Assembly: GCA_937884235.1 (NCBI GenBank)
Contig: CALGBT010000297.1
Coordinates: 1-18,952 of the forward strand
DNA: 18,952 nucleotides
Direction: 5' to 3'
Origin: an uncultured Pseudomonadota bacterium
Lineage (GTDB): Bacteria > Myxococcota_A > UBA9042 > CAIXZC01
A program made the position numbers and the translations under genes. Shown here piece by piece: positions 7,909 to 15,275 of this stretch. The notes below the pieces were generated by a model. The model had not been told where the DNA came from and did no database searches. It saw nothing but the letters and a program-made list of their open reading frames with translations. Each line of letters starts with the position of its first letter. The first letter of the stretch is position 1.

Positions 7909-8736
7909 ATGGTGCACATCTATGAGTGGACGATGGTCGCGGTGCTGGCCGCTTCGTTGGCTTGGTCTACGCCGGTTGGGGCAGAGGAGTCAGGGGATTT
8001 GCCGCAGGTTGCGACCACGGTCTCTGGCGAGACGGCAACCGCGCCCAAGCTCCCTGCATCCATGAAGAAGAAGTCTCAGCAGAAAGCGAACGCCAAGCCG
8101 GCCAAGAAGAAATCCGTGGTGCGCAAACCGGCCACTCCCAAGGTGGCTCCCAAGCCCAAGGCGAAGCGGCATGCATTGGGGCTCAAGGGGGCCATGCTGC
8201 CCATTAATGACATGAATGTGACGCGCACTGGCAGCACCGCCGGTGACGTGCGGCAGGTTGACTACGATTTCGGCATCATCTGGGGCTGGGGTTTGCAATA
8301 CCAATACCGACTGGCGAAGAATTTCTATTTGGCCGGGGAGTTTCTCTATTGGTATCCGCAAGTCGATGACACCGACAAGCACCCAAATCCGGAGGCTTCG
8401 TTCAGAGAGCGAGACGGGTTGATCAACATCGGGGCCGGGTTGCGCTTTAATGTCATGGGGGGGGAGGATACCACGGACCGGGTCTACCTGAAGGGCCACG
8501 TCGGTTTTGCCGATTATGTTGCCAGCGATGGCAACACCGACAACGAGAATCGAGCGGGATTCTATTTCAATGCTGGTGCTGGTGTTGAGCACATGTTCTC
8601 CAGGACCTTCACGGTCTTCGCTGACGGTGGCTATTTCTACAATTCCTTTACCTCCCCGGGGGAAGGCGAGGAAGACGGCTCGTTGCATGGGATTATCCTA
8701 AACGGCGGTTTCCTCTTCCACTGGGGCGACAAGTAG
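7909..8736 (+). CDS. Outer-membrane beta-barrel protein with Lys/Pro-rich N-terminal segment
   Basis: The 275-residue protein starts at ATG 7909, five bases after GGAGG (7899-7903). Residues 1-25 are a signal peptide ending S-T-P-V-G-A. Residues about 53-87 are a strongly basic Lys/Pro/Ala run (KKKSQQKANAKPAKKK and KPATPKVAPKPKAKR). From about residue 88 the chain alternates aromatic and polar strands typical of small OmpA/OmpW-like barrels. Examples are GWGLQYQYRLAKNFYLAGEF, LINIGAGLRFNV, VYLKGHVGFADY, AGFYFNAGAGVEHMF, FTVFADGGYFYNSF and IILNGGFLFHWGDK, about eight strands with acidic loops. The basic segment would lie in the periplasm and could touch peptidoglycan or other anionic polymer, which is inference. 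No specific family is named. It is followed after 24 bases by the next secreted protein, so they probably share a transcript. Confidence 0.7.
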   Translation: MVHIYEWTMVAVLAASLAWSTPVGAEESGDLPQVATTVSGETATAPKLPASMKKKSQQKANAKPAKKKSVVRKPATPKVAPKPKAKRHALGLKGAMLPINDMNVTRTGSTAGDVRQVDYDFGIIWGWGLQYQYRLAKNFYLAGEFLYWYPQVDDTDKHPNPEASFRERDGLINIGAGLRFNVMGGEDTTDRVYLKGHVGFADYVASDGNTDNENRAGFYFNAGAGVEHMFSRTFTVFADGGYFYNSFTSPGEGEEDGSLHGIILNGGFLFHWGDK

Positions 8737-8760
8737 GTTCTTCGGGCAGAGGGGTGACGA

Positions 8761-9426
8761 GTGCGTTGGCTACGAGTACTGCTGGTTGGATTGTCCATCT
8801 TGCTGCTACCGGGGGTTGTGCAGGCTTCCCCTAAGACCCTTGTCTACACTGGCTCTTTAACTGACGAGGCGGGTGGGCCGGTGGGCGGAATCTACTGGTT
8901 CCGGTATTCCCTGCATCGCACCAGATTGGAGCAGAAGATGCTTTGGTCTGAAGAGATGTATGTGGCCATTGACCGAGGCACATATCAGGTTGAGTTGGGC
9001 AAGGAGCGACCGATTCCCCAAGCGCTTGAGTTGACTGGTCTCTTTCTAGCCGTGCATATCGATGGGGTGGAAGTGCACCGGCAGCAGGTGGAGGAGACCA
9101 TGATTTCAGGCGGCCCAGCCGCCGCGGTCGACATGGTCGACGGGGGGGCTGATTGTGAGGCCTGCCGGAAGGCGGTGTTGGCTGAGCGGGCGGAGGATTG
9201 TGAGCGTGTCGGTGGCATGTCCGCCAAGCAGCTGGTTGCCCAGGTCGCCAAGAAGCAGATCCAGGTGGGGACGTCAGCCCACTTCACGTCTGCGGTGGGG
9301 TCTGGCGAGGGGACGCCGTTCAGGCTGAGTTGTCCACCTGGTTTCGTGGTGACCGGCCTCAAAGGTACGGCGGGCGATACCATCGCCAATCTGCAACTGG
9401 TCTGCTCTCCGCTGGAGACGCGATGA
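8761..9426 (+). CDS. Secreted protein with tail-fibre-like N-terminal beta domain
   Basis: The 221-residue protein starts at GTG 8761, preceded by a purine-rich GAGGGGTG. Residues 1-22 are a signal peptide (MRWLRVLLVGLSILLLPGVVQA). Residues about 26-100 (LVYTGSLTDEAGGPVGG, YWFRYSLH, LWSEEMYVAIDRGTYQVELG) resemble the domain often written YQGxLTDxxGxPxxGxYxxxFxLYD...LWxE, common in deltaproteobacterial secreted proteins and fibre-like proteins. Residues about 132-147 contain a Cys pair motif (CEACRK...C). The C-terminus (LSCPPGFVVTGLKGTAGD...LQLVC) is like the CPxGxVVTGLxGrxG segment of myxobacterial extracellular proteins, with the two cysteines likely bridged. The function is unknown. The TGA overlaps the ATG of udk (ATGA at 9423-9426). 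Confidence 0.65.
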   Translation: MRWLRVLLVGLSILLLPGVVQASPKTLVYTGSLTDEAGGPVGGIYWFRYSLHRTRLEQKMLWSEEMYVAIDRGTYQVELGKERPIPQALELTGLFLAVHIDGVEVHRQQVEETMISGGPAAAVDMVDGGADCEACRKAVLAERAEDCERVGGMSAKQLVAQVAKKQIQVGTSAHFTSAVGSGEGTPFRLSCPPGFVVTGLKGTAGDTIANLQLVCSPLETR

Positions 9427-10085
9427 GCGATGCTCTCTCAAAACCTCTCGTGGTGGGGATCGCAGGGGGGACGGGCTCTGGCAAGACTACAGTTTCCAAG
9501 AAGATCACGGCTGCGGTGGGCCGGTCCAAGGTGGCTCTCCTGGATCAGGATTCCTACTACCGGGACCTTGGCCACCTGAGTTTGGAGGAGCGTCGTCGGG
9601 CAAACTTCGATCATCCCGACGCGGTGGAGTTTGAGTTAGTCAGGTCCCACGTCAGATCGCTGCTCGCTGGCGAGCCGGTTGCCAAGCCGGTCTATTCGTT
9701 TGCCACCAGCACTCGCCTGCCCGAGGTAGTCGCCCTGCCCCCGGCCGAAGTCATCATTGTGGAAGGCATTCTCGCCCTGTGGGATGAGGAGTTGCGTGGT
9801 CTCATGGACATTAAGATCTTTGTCGAGACGGAGGACGATATTCGGATCATCCGGCGGCTCACCCGGGATGTGCAGGAGCGGGGGCGCTCCCTTGAGCATG
9901 TGGTCGACCAGTATCTGGCAACGGTTCGGCCCATGCATCTGACGTTTGTAGAGCCGACCAAGCGTTACGCCAACCTCATTATCCCCGAGGGAGGCATGAA
10001 CCAGGTGGCCATCTCCATGGTGGTTGCCACTCTCAAGCAGTTCCTGAATGATGTCTCCAGTTTTCCCCGGTCCTCTAGCACTTAG
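9423..10085 (+). CDS. udk: Uridine kinase
   Basis: This 220-residue cytoplasmic enzyme phosphorylates uridine or cytidine to UMP or CMP in pyrimidine salvage. Walker A is GGTGSGKT (residues 15-22). The substrate loop DQDSYYRDL starts at Asp41, NFDHPDAVEF (61-70) and KPVYSF (88-93) are family motifs, IIVEGILALW (111-120) is the Walker B region, and RLTRDVQERGRS (145-156) is the lid. The length fits the family (about 210-220). The ATG at 9423 overlaps the previous stop by four bases, and GGAG lies just upstream. The last 35-38 bases overlap the next gene. The residues beyond about 207 (NDVSSFPRSSST) are not conserved. Confidence 0.93.
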   Translation: MSDALSKPLVVGIAGGTGSGKTTVSKKITAAVGRSKVALLDQDSYYRDLGHLSLEERRRANFDHPDAVEFELVRSHVRSLLAGEPVAKPVYSFATSTRLPEVVALPPAEVIIVEGILALWDEELRGLMDIKIFVETEDDIRIIRRLTRDVQERGRSLEHVVDQYLATVRPMHLTFVEPTKRYANLIIPEGGMNQVAISMVVATLKQFLNDVSSFPRSSST

Positions 10086-10965
10086 CAGCTGCGTTCTGGG
10101 GCGTTTCCGGGTGACCGGACTCCTAGCGCGGGGTGGGCAATCGTTGGTCTATGGGGTGGCCGATGATCGAGGGCGGAAGTTGGCTCTCAAAGTGAGTCGG
10201 ACGGATACGGCGGACCCGCACAATCGCGCTCGTCTGGAGCAGGAGGCGGCCCTTCTGCAGCAGCTGGATTCGCCGTCCATTGTCCGCTTTGTGGAGGCGG
10301 GGATGGATGCTCCGTCGGGTCTCTTCTGCCTGGTGGTCGAGCAGGTGCCGGGTGTGCCCCTGGCGGAGGTGGTGGGGGATGGGGAAGTGCTGGGGCGGGA
10401 GGATGTCTTGTCGGTGCTGCGACAAATAGCGGTGTCGTTGGCGGAGCTCCATGCTTTGGGGCATGTGCTACGGGATTTGACGCCCTCTCAAGTGCTATGC
10501 AGCAGGGGGCCCGAGGGCTTGCGGGCGGTGCTGGTGGACCTCGGATTTGCGCGTCACATGAGTGCGGAAACGGGGCTGACCGACCCCGCTTCGGTGGCCG
10601 GGACACCGGGCTACCTGGCCCCCGAGATGATTGATGCGTCGATTCCTACGCCCCGCAGCGACGTTTACTCCCTGGCTGCCGTGGGCTATTTCCTGATTGC
10701 CGGGTTCTGCCCCTTTGGTGGGTTGCGGGCGGAAGCTGCCCTGGCCGCGCAGTATGCCGGGCAGGTTAGACCCCTATCCCCGGGGTGCGGCTTGCCGCGG
10801 GAAGTGAGGCAGCGGGTTGACAGGGTCTTTCGCCGGGGACTCTCTCCCGACCCCGATTCCCGGCCTGGAACGCCTGGTGGGTTTGTTGATGAACTGGCTG
10901 CCGCTCTCTACTCCGCTTCCTCCCTCTGGACCCGTCTGTGGCAAGGACCTGGACCGGCCGGCTGA
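10048..10965 (+). CDS. Small Hanks-type Ser/Thr protein kinase with altered catalytic loop
   Basis: The 305-residue soluble protein is a single kinase domain. The glycine loop is LLARGGQSLVYGV (25-37), the ATP lysine is Lys48 (LALKVSR), the helix C glutamate is probably Glu66, the metal Asp is in DLG (164-166), and APE is at 191-193 (GTPGYLAPEM). The catalytic loop reads LRDLTPSQVL (141-150) instead of HRDLKPxNIL. Asp143 is kept, but His is Leu, Lys is Thr and the metal-binding Asn is Gln148. Activity may therefore be weak or absent. There is no transmembrane segment, PASTA or TPR domain. The two ATG candidates at 10048 and 10051 lie inside udk. No good ribosome site is seen, so coupling to udk translation is likely. 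The next gene is a histidine kinase. Confidence 0.75.
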   Translation: MMSPVFPGPLALSSCVLGRFRVTGLLARGGQSLVYGVADDRGRKLALKVSRTDTADPHNRARLEQEAALLQQLDSPSIVRFVEAGMDAPSGLFCLVVEQVPGVPLAEVVGDGEVLGREDVLSVLRQIAVSLAELHALGHVLRDLTPSQVLCSRGPEGLRAVLVDLGFARHMSAETGLTDPASVAGTPGYLAPEMIDASIPTPRSDVYSLAAVGYFLIAGFCPFGGLRAEAALAAQYAGQVRPLSPGCGLPREVRQRVDRVFRRGLSPDPDSRPGTPGGFVDELAAALYSASSLWTRLWQGPGPAG

Positions 10966-11054
10966 CAGGAGTGTCAGCGCAGCTTGACTTTCGTGCCTCT
11001 CTATGGCAGAAAAACGCGGGTCGAGAAGTGTGTGCTGTACTGGGAGAAGTGATC

Positions 11055-11780
11055 ATGGGTGTAGAAGGGAAGTTGCTGAAGGATGGAAAGACGGTATCCG
11101 TGCTGTCCAATCTGCTTGGTCGTATCGTCCATGATTTCAACAACCCATTGGCTGCGATCATTGGCTTTGCGGATCTTCTGCGCAACCCGAATCTCACCCT
11201 TGAGAAGCAGTCCCGGTACGTGGAGCGCATCTATGAGCAGGCCTCGAAGATGGCCCAGTTGGTGGAGACCATGTCGAGTTTCTCTGGTGGGATGACGCTG
11301 GCTATTGGCCCCGTTGTGCTGGGGAGTGCAATGCGCGAAGCCTGTGCATTGTTGGAGCCCGGATTGGCCGGCACGCGTATTGAACTGCGTGTCGAGGATG
11401 AGTCTGGCGGGCAAATCGTAGTTGCAGAGCGTCGGGCGATTGGCAGGATTCTGCACGCTTTGCTCACCAATGCGGAGCAGGTTTTTCGTGAGAATCCTCT
11501 GCTGGCGGAGCGGCGGATATGGGTCAAGTGCGTGACCTGTGAGGGGGGGGCCTACGTGGACGTCGCCGACAGTGGGAAGGGGGTGGCACCGGATCTTGCC
11601 GAGAGCATCTTTGAGCCCTTCTTTTCGACGCGCCGGTCGGGTGGGCTCGGTTTGGGACTGGCCATCGGCCGGACTTTGGCGGTGCAGATGGGTGGGTCTC
11701 TGGAACTGCTCAAGGAGCACGATAACCCTGGTGGGGGAGCTTGTTTCAGGCTCTTCCTGCCCTCAGTTCAGGAGCAATAG
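11055..11780 (+). CDS. Sensorless histidine kinase (HDFNN type)
   Basis: The 241-residue protein has a dimerisation/phosphoacceptor helix with the H-box RIVHDFNNPLAAIIGFADLL (His26). A HATPase domain follows, with the N-box LLTNAEQVF (Asn139), G1 box VADSGKGV (Asp172), F-box SIFEPFFSTR and G2 box GGLGLGLAIGR (196-206). It autophosphorylates on His26 by family rule. The ATG at 11055 is chosen over a GTG at 10938 because GGGAG (11042-11046) precedes it, and the GTG lies in the kinase gene upstream. The protein has no signal peptide, membrane segment, PAS or HAMP domain, so the signal must come from a partner. The upstream Ser/Thr kinase is an obvious candidate, but this is inference. No response regulator is in the window. 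Confidence 0.85.
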   Translation: MGVEGKLLKDGKTVSVLSNLLGRIVHDFNNPLAAIIGFADLLRNPNLTLEKQSRYVERIYEQASKMAQLVETMSSFSGGMTLAIGPVVLGSAMREACALLEPGLAGTRIELRVEDESGGQIVVAERRAIGRILHALLTNAEQVFRENPLLAERRIWVKCVTCEGGAYVDVADSGKGVAPDLAESIFEPFFSTRRSGGLGLGLAIGRTLAVQMGGSLELLKEHDNPGGGACFRLFLPSVQEQ

Positions 11781-11803
11781 CGCGCCTTTTGCGCCGACGA
11801 GCT

Positions 11804-12787
11804 ATGACAGACTTCTTTCGCAAGTTGCTGCGCCCCTTGGAGTTGGCGGACTGCTTCGTCCTCGCCTACTGGCTGATTGTCGGTTTGCTCCAGGTGGTTG
11901 CTGCTCCTCGGATCATCTCCAGCCACGGCGTCAGCGCTTTTGCTTTCTTGCTCCTGGTTGACGTGACCATGGTGGCTGCGATTTTGATGGTTGCCCGGAA
12001 TCTGGCGGCTGCCCCGACGGGACGAAGGCTGACGGCCAAGTCGATACCCATCTTCCTGACATTCTATCTGGGCTTTCTGATGCTGCCGTTTTATGCCACT
12101 GCCGTGCATCCACGGAGCTTTGAGATGGAGCTTCTGTGGTTTGACCAGGCCATTTTCGGCATGCCTGTTGCGACCTTCCTGGAGCCCTATCTGGTTGCGG
12201 GTGTCACGGACTTCATGCAGATTTGCTATGCGTCGCACTACCTTCTGCCCTTCATCTTGATGGGGCTGCTGCTGAAGGATGGCAAGGATCGGGAGGCGGA
12301 GTGGCTGGCCGCGGCGGTAGCGTTGGTGGTGCTTACGAGCTTCCTGCTGTATATCGTCGTTCCCGCGCGTTCTCCGTATGTCTGGGCTTTTGCCGTGGCG
12401 GATTCCCCGGTGCGTTTTGCCAACCCCATTCCCATGACCGGGGTAGGGCGTGCCATTCGTGACTGGCTCCATCAGAACGAGACATTCAAGTACGATTGTT
12501 TTCCCAGCGGGCATACGCAGCTATCGCTGACCGTCCTGGTGGCTTCGTGGCGCTATCATCGCCGTTCGTTCCCGGTCTTCCTGGTGGTGGTTTCCAGCCT
12601 GATTTTTGCTACTTTGTATTTGCGGTATCACTATGTTGTTGACCTGGCCGCCGGCGCTGCGCTGGTTTGGTTTGGGTGGAGATACGTGCCCCGCTGGGTG
12701 CACTTGATGAGTACCAGAGGAGAGACCTATGCAGGTAGCAAAGCAGCTGTCGATTTTTCTCAAGAACAAGCCGGGGACGCTCGCTGA
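11804..12787 (+). CDS. PAP2-superfamily membrane phosphatase/phosphotransferase
   Basis: This 327-residue integral membrane protein has hydrophobic spans near 15-34, 44-65, 80-100, 140-157, 167-186, 256-272 and 279-292. PAP2 motif 2 is CFPSGHTQ (Pro234-His237). Motif 3 is YLRYHYVVDLAAG (His276, Asp280). The motif 1 arginine is probably Arg189 in VVPARSPY. The wide spacing of motifs 1 and 2 resembles the inositol-phosphorylceramide synthase-like PAP2 branch. The substrate is likely a lipid phosphate or a phospho-head-group, and cannot be named. The ATG at 11804 has only a weak ribosome site, 24 bases after the histidine kinase stop. The 3' end overlaps the next gene by 59 bases, unusually long, so the last 20 residues share DNA with the ACT protein. 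Confidence 0.8.
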   Translation: MTDFFRKLLRPLELADCFVLAYWLIVGLLQVVAAPRIISSHGVSAFAFLLLVDVTMVAAILMVARNLAAAPTGRRLTAKSIPIFLTFYLGFLMLPFYATAVHPRSFEMELLWFDQAIFGMPVATFLEPYLVAGVTDFMQICYASHYLLPFILMGLLLKDGKDREAEWLAAAVALVVLTSFLLYIVVPARSPYVWAFAVADSPVRFANPIPMTGVGRAIRDWLHQNETFKYDCFPSGHTQLSLTVLVASWRYHRRSFPVFLVVVSSLIFATLYLRYHYVVDLAAGAALVWFGWRYVPRWVHLMSTRGETYAGSKAAVDFSQEQAGDAR

Positions 12788-13124
12788 CGTCTGCCAGCAT
12801 CTGCAGGACGAAGGCGTCAACATCATCGGCTTTTGTGTCTCCGATACCGTGGACCACGCGGTCGTCAGAATCGTTGTCGATGAGCCGATGCGGGCCGTCC
12901 ATCTGCTGGGTAACTCCGGCATCCTGGTGGTAGAAAACGAAGTGGTGGTCATTGATTTGAAGAACGAGCCCGGCGAGCTGGCCAGGCTTGGCAAGAAGCT
13001 TGCGGCGAACAACGTCAATATCGATTATGCCTACGGTGGCATTTCCCGGGAATCTTCGTCCGGAGTGCTCTATCTGCGGGTTTCTGACGTGCGCAAAGCG
13101 ATGAACGTCCTCACCGAGAGTTGA
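12729..13124 (+). CDS. Tandem ACT-domain protein
   Basis: The 131-residue protein has two ACT domains. The first is KQLSIFLKNKPGTLADVCQHLQDEGVNI (about 5-70). The second is VVVIDLKNEPGELARLGKKLAANNVNI (about 72-129). Each has the NxPGxLA ligand-binding turn and a VNI strand. Stand-alone double ACT proteins usually bind amino acids and act as regulators of other enzymes; the ligand here is not known. The ATG at 12729 follows AGGAGAG, a strong ribosome site. The start lies inside the PAP2 gene in another frame. It is the last gene of the rightward run and meets the lipoprotein gene tail-to-tail 15 bases later, with no visible terminator. Confidence 0.85.
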   Translation: MQVAKQLSIFLKNKPGTLADVCQHLQDEGVNIIGFCVSDTVDHAVVRIVVDEPMRAVHLLGNSGILVVENEVVVIDLKNEPGELARLGKKLAANNVNIDYAYGGISRESSSGVLYLRVSDVRKAMNVLTES

Positions 13125-13139
13125 ACCAAATCCTCTGAC

Positions 13140-13721
13140 TTACTTGCAGACCGTGACCTTGGAATTCTTGGAACAAGAGAAATCCTTGCAGTCTATGAAG
13201 CCGTTACCATCGTTGTCGATGCCGTCTGAGCAGGTGGCATCATTGCCTTCACAAAAGGGTACAGCCTCGGCTTCGGAGCAAGAGAAGTCGGCGCAATCGA
13301 AGTGGCCGTTCCAGTCGTTGTCGATGCCGTCTGAGCACGCCTCAGGCGTGTTTTCCGGGGTCTTTACGGCGGACTTGCAGACGGTGACCGTGGCCGTTTT
13401 GGAGCAGGACCAGTCACCACAATCGGTGAAGCCATCGCCGTCATTATCGCAGCCATCGTTGCAGAGTTCATCGAGGTTCTCGAGGGGGGCCATGGCGCCG
13501 CAGCAGCCGATTCCCTCGCAGTCCTTGTCTTCGCAGTCGGTGAGTCCATCCTCGTCGTTGTCGAGGCCGTCATCGCAGAAGGCTTTCTCATCCAGCGTGG
13601 TACATTCGAGGCACTCCGACGACATCCAGGAAAGCACATCACTCTCATCCCGCTGACAGCTTGTGGAGGTCAGCACCAGCAGGCAGGTGAAAAGCGCGGC
13701 CGGGACGATGCGCAGGCTCAT
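13140..13721 (-). CDS. Lipoprotein with four Cys/Asp metal-binding-type repeats
   Basis: The 193-residue protein has a signal peptide, with Cys22 as probable lipid site (LTSTSC). The mature part holds four 20-residue repeats of the form CxDGxDNDxDGxxDCxDxxC. They run from Cys49, Cys87, Cys129 and Cys164 to Cys68, Cys106, Cys148 and Cys183. The spaced Asp and Asn residues suit calcium or other metal binding, as in the MopE-type putative metal-binding motif and thrombospondin type 3 repeats. Between and after repeats, SCSKxxxVTVCK occurs twice. The metal identity is not shown. The ATG overlaps the pgsA stop in ATGA (13718-13721), with GAGGA upstream, so translation is probably coupled to pgsA. 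An unlinked role, with only shared expression, is equally possible. Confidence 0.75.
   Translation of the reverse strand: MSLRIVPAALFTCLLVLTSTSCQRDESDVLSWMSSECLECTTLDEKAFCDDGLDNDEDGLTDCEDKDCEGIGCCGAMAPLENLDELCNDGCDNDGDGFTDCGDWSCSKTATVTVCKSAVKTPENTPEACSDGIDNDWNGHFDCADFSCSEAEAVPFCEGNDATCSDGIDNDGNGFIDCKDFSCSKNSKVTVCK
13173..13577 (-). repeat. Coding region of four Cys/Asp repeats
   Basis: This stretch encodes the four related 20-residue repeats of the lipoprotein. The last two share a 22-base identical stretch (13211-13232 and 13316-13337, 105 bases or 35 codons apart), which points to fairly recent duplication of one unit. Confidence 0.7.
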
Positions 13722-14377
13722 TCGTCATCCTCGTATTCTTCGGAGTACTTGATTTTGATGCTCTCAACGAAGCCCTTGAAGTAGGAACCAGCCGAGGTAA
13801 ACGAGAAGAGCAGAGAGATTACAATGAGCGCTTGGCCGATGGCGTTGAAGTTGATGGGGTCGGGCAGCAGGGGGATCTTCTGGGGGTAATGAAGGATCAG
13901 CCCCATGATGCCACAGAGTTGGAAGGCTGTCTTCCACTTGCCGGCGGAAATAACGTGGATGGCTGGCAGGCGTTCAGCCAGGGCCAGCGTCCTGAGGGTG
14001 TTGATTGACATCTCCCGCAGCAGGATGAGCACGACTATCCAGGCGGCGACACGGTGCAGTTCAACGAGGGTGATGAGGGTTGCCAGGACCAGTAGCTTGT
14101 CCGCCACCGGGTCGATGAACTTGCCGACCAGTGTTGACATGTTGCGGGTGCGGGCCAGGTAGCCGTCGAAATAATCGGTCACGGCGGCGGCGGAAAACAA
14201 GAGCAGGGCGACGAAGCAAAGCCACTGGCTTGCCTCCCTGGAGCCAGTCACTTTCTCTTCCGAGAGCATGAGTACGAAGATTACAAAGGGGATCGCGGCA
14301 ATCCGCAGGTAGGTGAGGATATTAGGCAGGCTGAAGAACTCACGTTTGAGCTCTGGTGACAGGCGACGTCTTTTCAT
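13718..14377 (-). CDS. pgsA: CDP-diacylglycerol--glycerol-3-phosphate 3-phosphatidyltransferase
   Basis: The enzyme makes phosphatidylglycerol phosphate from CDP-diacylglycerol and glycerol 3-phosphate in the inner membrane. The CDP-alcohol transferase motif is complete, in the form DxxDGxxARx8GxxxDxxxD, with residues Asp68, Asp71, Gly72, Ala75, Arg76, Gly85, Asp89 and Asp93. Membrane spans surround it, and the N-terminal SLPNILTYLRI is typical of PgsA. The length (219) is slightly above the common 180-200, with an acidic tail (EEYEDDE). The ATG at 14377 follows AGAGGAAG. PgsA is preferred over other CDP-alcohol enzymes because of that N-terminus and the length, with good but not full certainty. 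The stop overlaps the lipoprotein start. Confidence 0.88.
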   Translation of the reverse strand: MKRRRLSPELKREFFSLPNILTYLRIAAIPFVIFVLMLSEEKVTGSREASQWLCFVALLLFSAAAVTDYFDGYLARTRNMSTLVGKFIDPVADKLLVLATLITLVELHRVAAWIVVLILLREMSINTLRTLALAERLPAIHVISAGKWKTAFQLCGIMGLILHYPQKIPLLPDPINFNAIGQALIVISLLFSFTSAGSYFKGFVESIKIKYSEEYEDDE

Positions 14378-14411
14378 GCGACTTCCTCTACGGCAACTCC
14401 ATTTCCGGGCA

Positions 14412-14439
14412 AGTATAGGGAATCAGGGGGGCATTGCAA
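14412..14439 (-). promoter_or_regulatory. Sigma-70-like promoter for pgsA
   Basis: On the minus strand TTGCAA (14434-14439, four of six) and TATACT (14412-14417, five of six) are 16 bases apart. The predicted transcript starts near 14405, about 28 bases before the pgsA ATG. Confidence 0.5.
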
Positions 14440-14461
14440 CGGAAAGATTGGGAGCGAGTGG

Positions 14462-15151
14462 CTACTGAGCGGCGAACTCGGGCTTCCGACGATAGTAATT
14501 GTCCAGCACTTTTCGGACGTAGCCGTCGCTTCCTTCCCAGGGAATGCCATTGGCCCGGGAGACCGCTCCGCCCCCGGCGTGGAAGGCTGCGAGCACCTTG
14601 GGAATGTCGCCGTCGAAGCGGTTGGCGAGGATGCGCAGAAACTTGGTTGCGCCCATGATGTTCTGGTAGGGGTCATAGGGGTCGGTGACGCCCATGTCGC
14701 CGGCGGTTCCAGGCATCAACTGCATGAGGCCCATGGCTCCTTTGTAGGAGAGGGCCCGGACCTTGTAGCTGGATTCTACCATGATAATGGCGTGAATAAA
14801 CGCTTGCGGGAGGTCATATTTCTGGCTCGCCAGTTCGACAATGCGGCCGATGTCTTTGAGTTTCTCCTCGCCCTTGGTGCCGGTGCTATCGAAGGTCACC
14901 TTGCGTGGCGGCTTCCAGCTCCTGGTCTTGCGAGGTTTGCCGGTGTTGGTGTTGCCGGCTGTGGCTGCAGTGCCCTCCTTCGGTGCCGGGGCGCCGAATC
15001 CCGACATGATGCGCTTGCAGTGCTTGGCCGAGGGGTCTTTGTAGTTGGTGATCCAGGTTTGGCCATCCCGTTCACAGGCAAAGAAATCGGCCCGGGCCTG
15101 AGCCGGGCTCAAGCACCAAAGCATAGCCACCATCGAAGCAACAACTCGCAC
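14462..15151 (-). CDS. Periplasmic lytic transglycosylase (SLT domain)
   Basis: The 229-residue protein cleaves peptidoglycan glycan strands non-hydrolytically by family rule. A signal peptide ends near Ala-Arg-Ala21. Residues 22-50 (FFACERDGQTWITNYKDP) resemble the short DUF4124-like N-terminal domain. A Pro/Lys/Thr linker follows. The SLT domain spans about 102-222, with the catalytic Glu126 in IIMVESSY, then KGAMGLMQLMPGTA and NIMGATKFLRILANRF. The usual AYNAG motif reads AFHAGGGAV, a small variation. The GTG at 15151 is chosen because AGGAGG lies seven bases upstream. A TTG two codons earlier sits too close to that site. The probable promoter is at 15173-15200. Confidence 0.85.
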   Translation of the reverse strand: MRVVASMVAMLWCLSPAQARADFFACERDGQTWITNYKDPSAKHCKRIMSGFGAPAPKEGTAATAGNTNTGKPRKTRSWKPPRKVTFDSTGTKGEEKLKDIGRIVELASQKYDLPQAFIHAIIMVESSYKVRALSYKGAMGLMQLMPGTAGDMGVTDPYDPYQNIMGATKFLRILANRFDGDIPKVLAAFHAGGGAVSRANGIPWEGSDGYVRKVLDNYYRRKPEFAAQ

Positions 15152-15172
15152 GCGCAACCCTCCTGCGGGTCT

Positions 15173-15200
15173 ATTTTAGGCAAACCCGGCCATTGGGCAA
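15173..15200 (-). promoter_or_regulatory. Sigma-70-like promoter for the lytic transglycosylase gene
   Basis: On the minus strand TTGCCC (15195-15200, four of six) and TAAAAT (15173-15178, five of six) are 16 bases apart. Transcription would start near 15166, leaving a short leader that just includes AGGAGG. Confidence 0.45.
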
Positions 15201-15275
15201 GTATTCCGCGAGGGCTGGGTCGATGCGGTGACGACGGACCAATACTGCGTCAGCCGTGGCCTCACCTACACTGCG

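Noticed and set aside
10984..11012. TTGACT upstream of the histidine kinase gene as a promoter
   Set aside because: The -35 is good, but the best -10 at 17 bases is CAGAAA, which is poor. Operon transcription is simpler.
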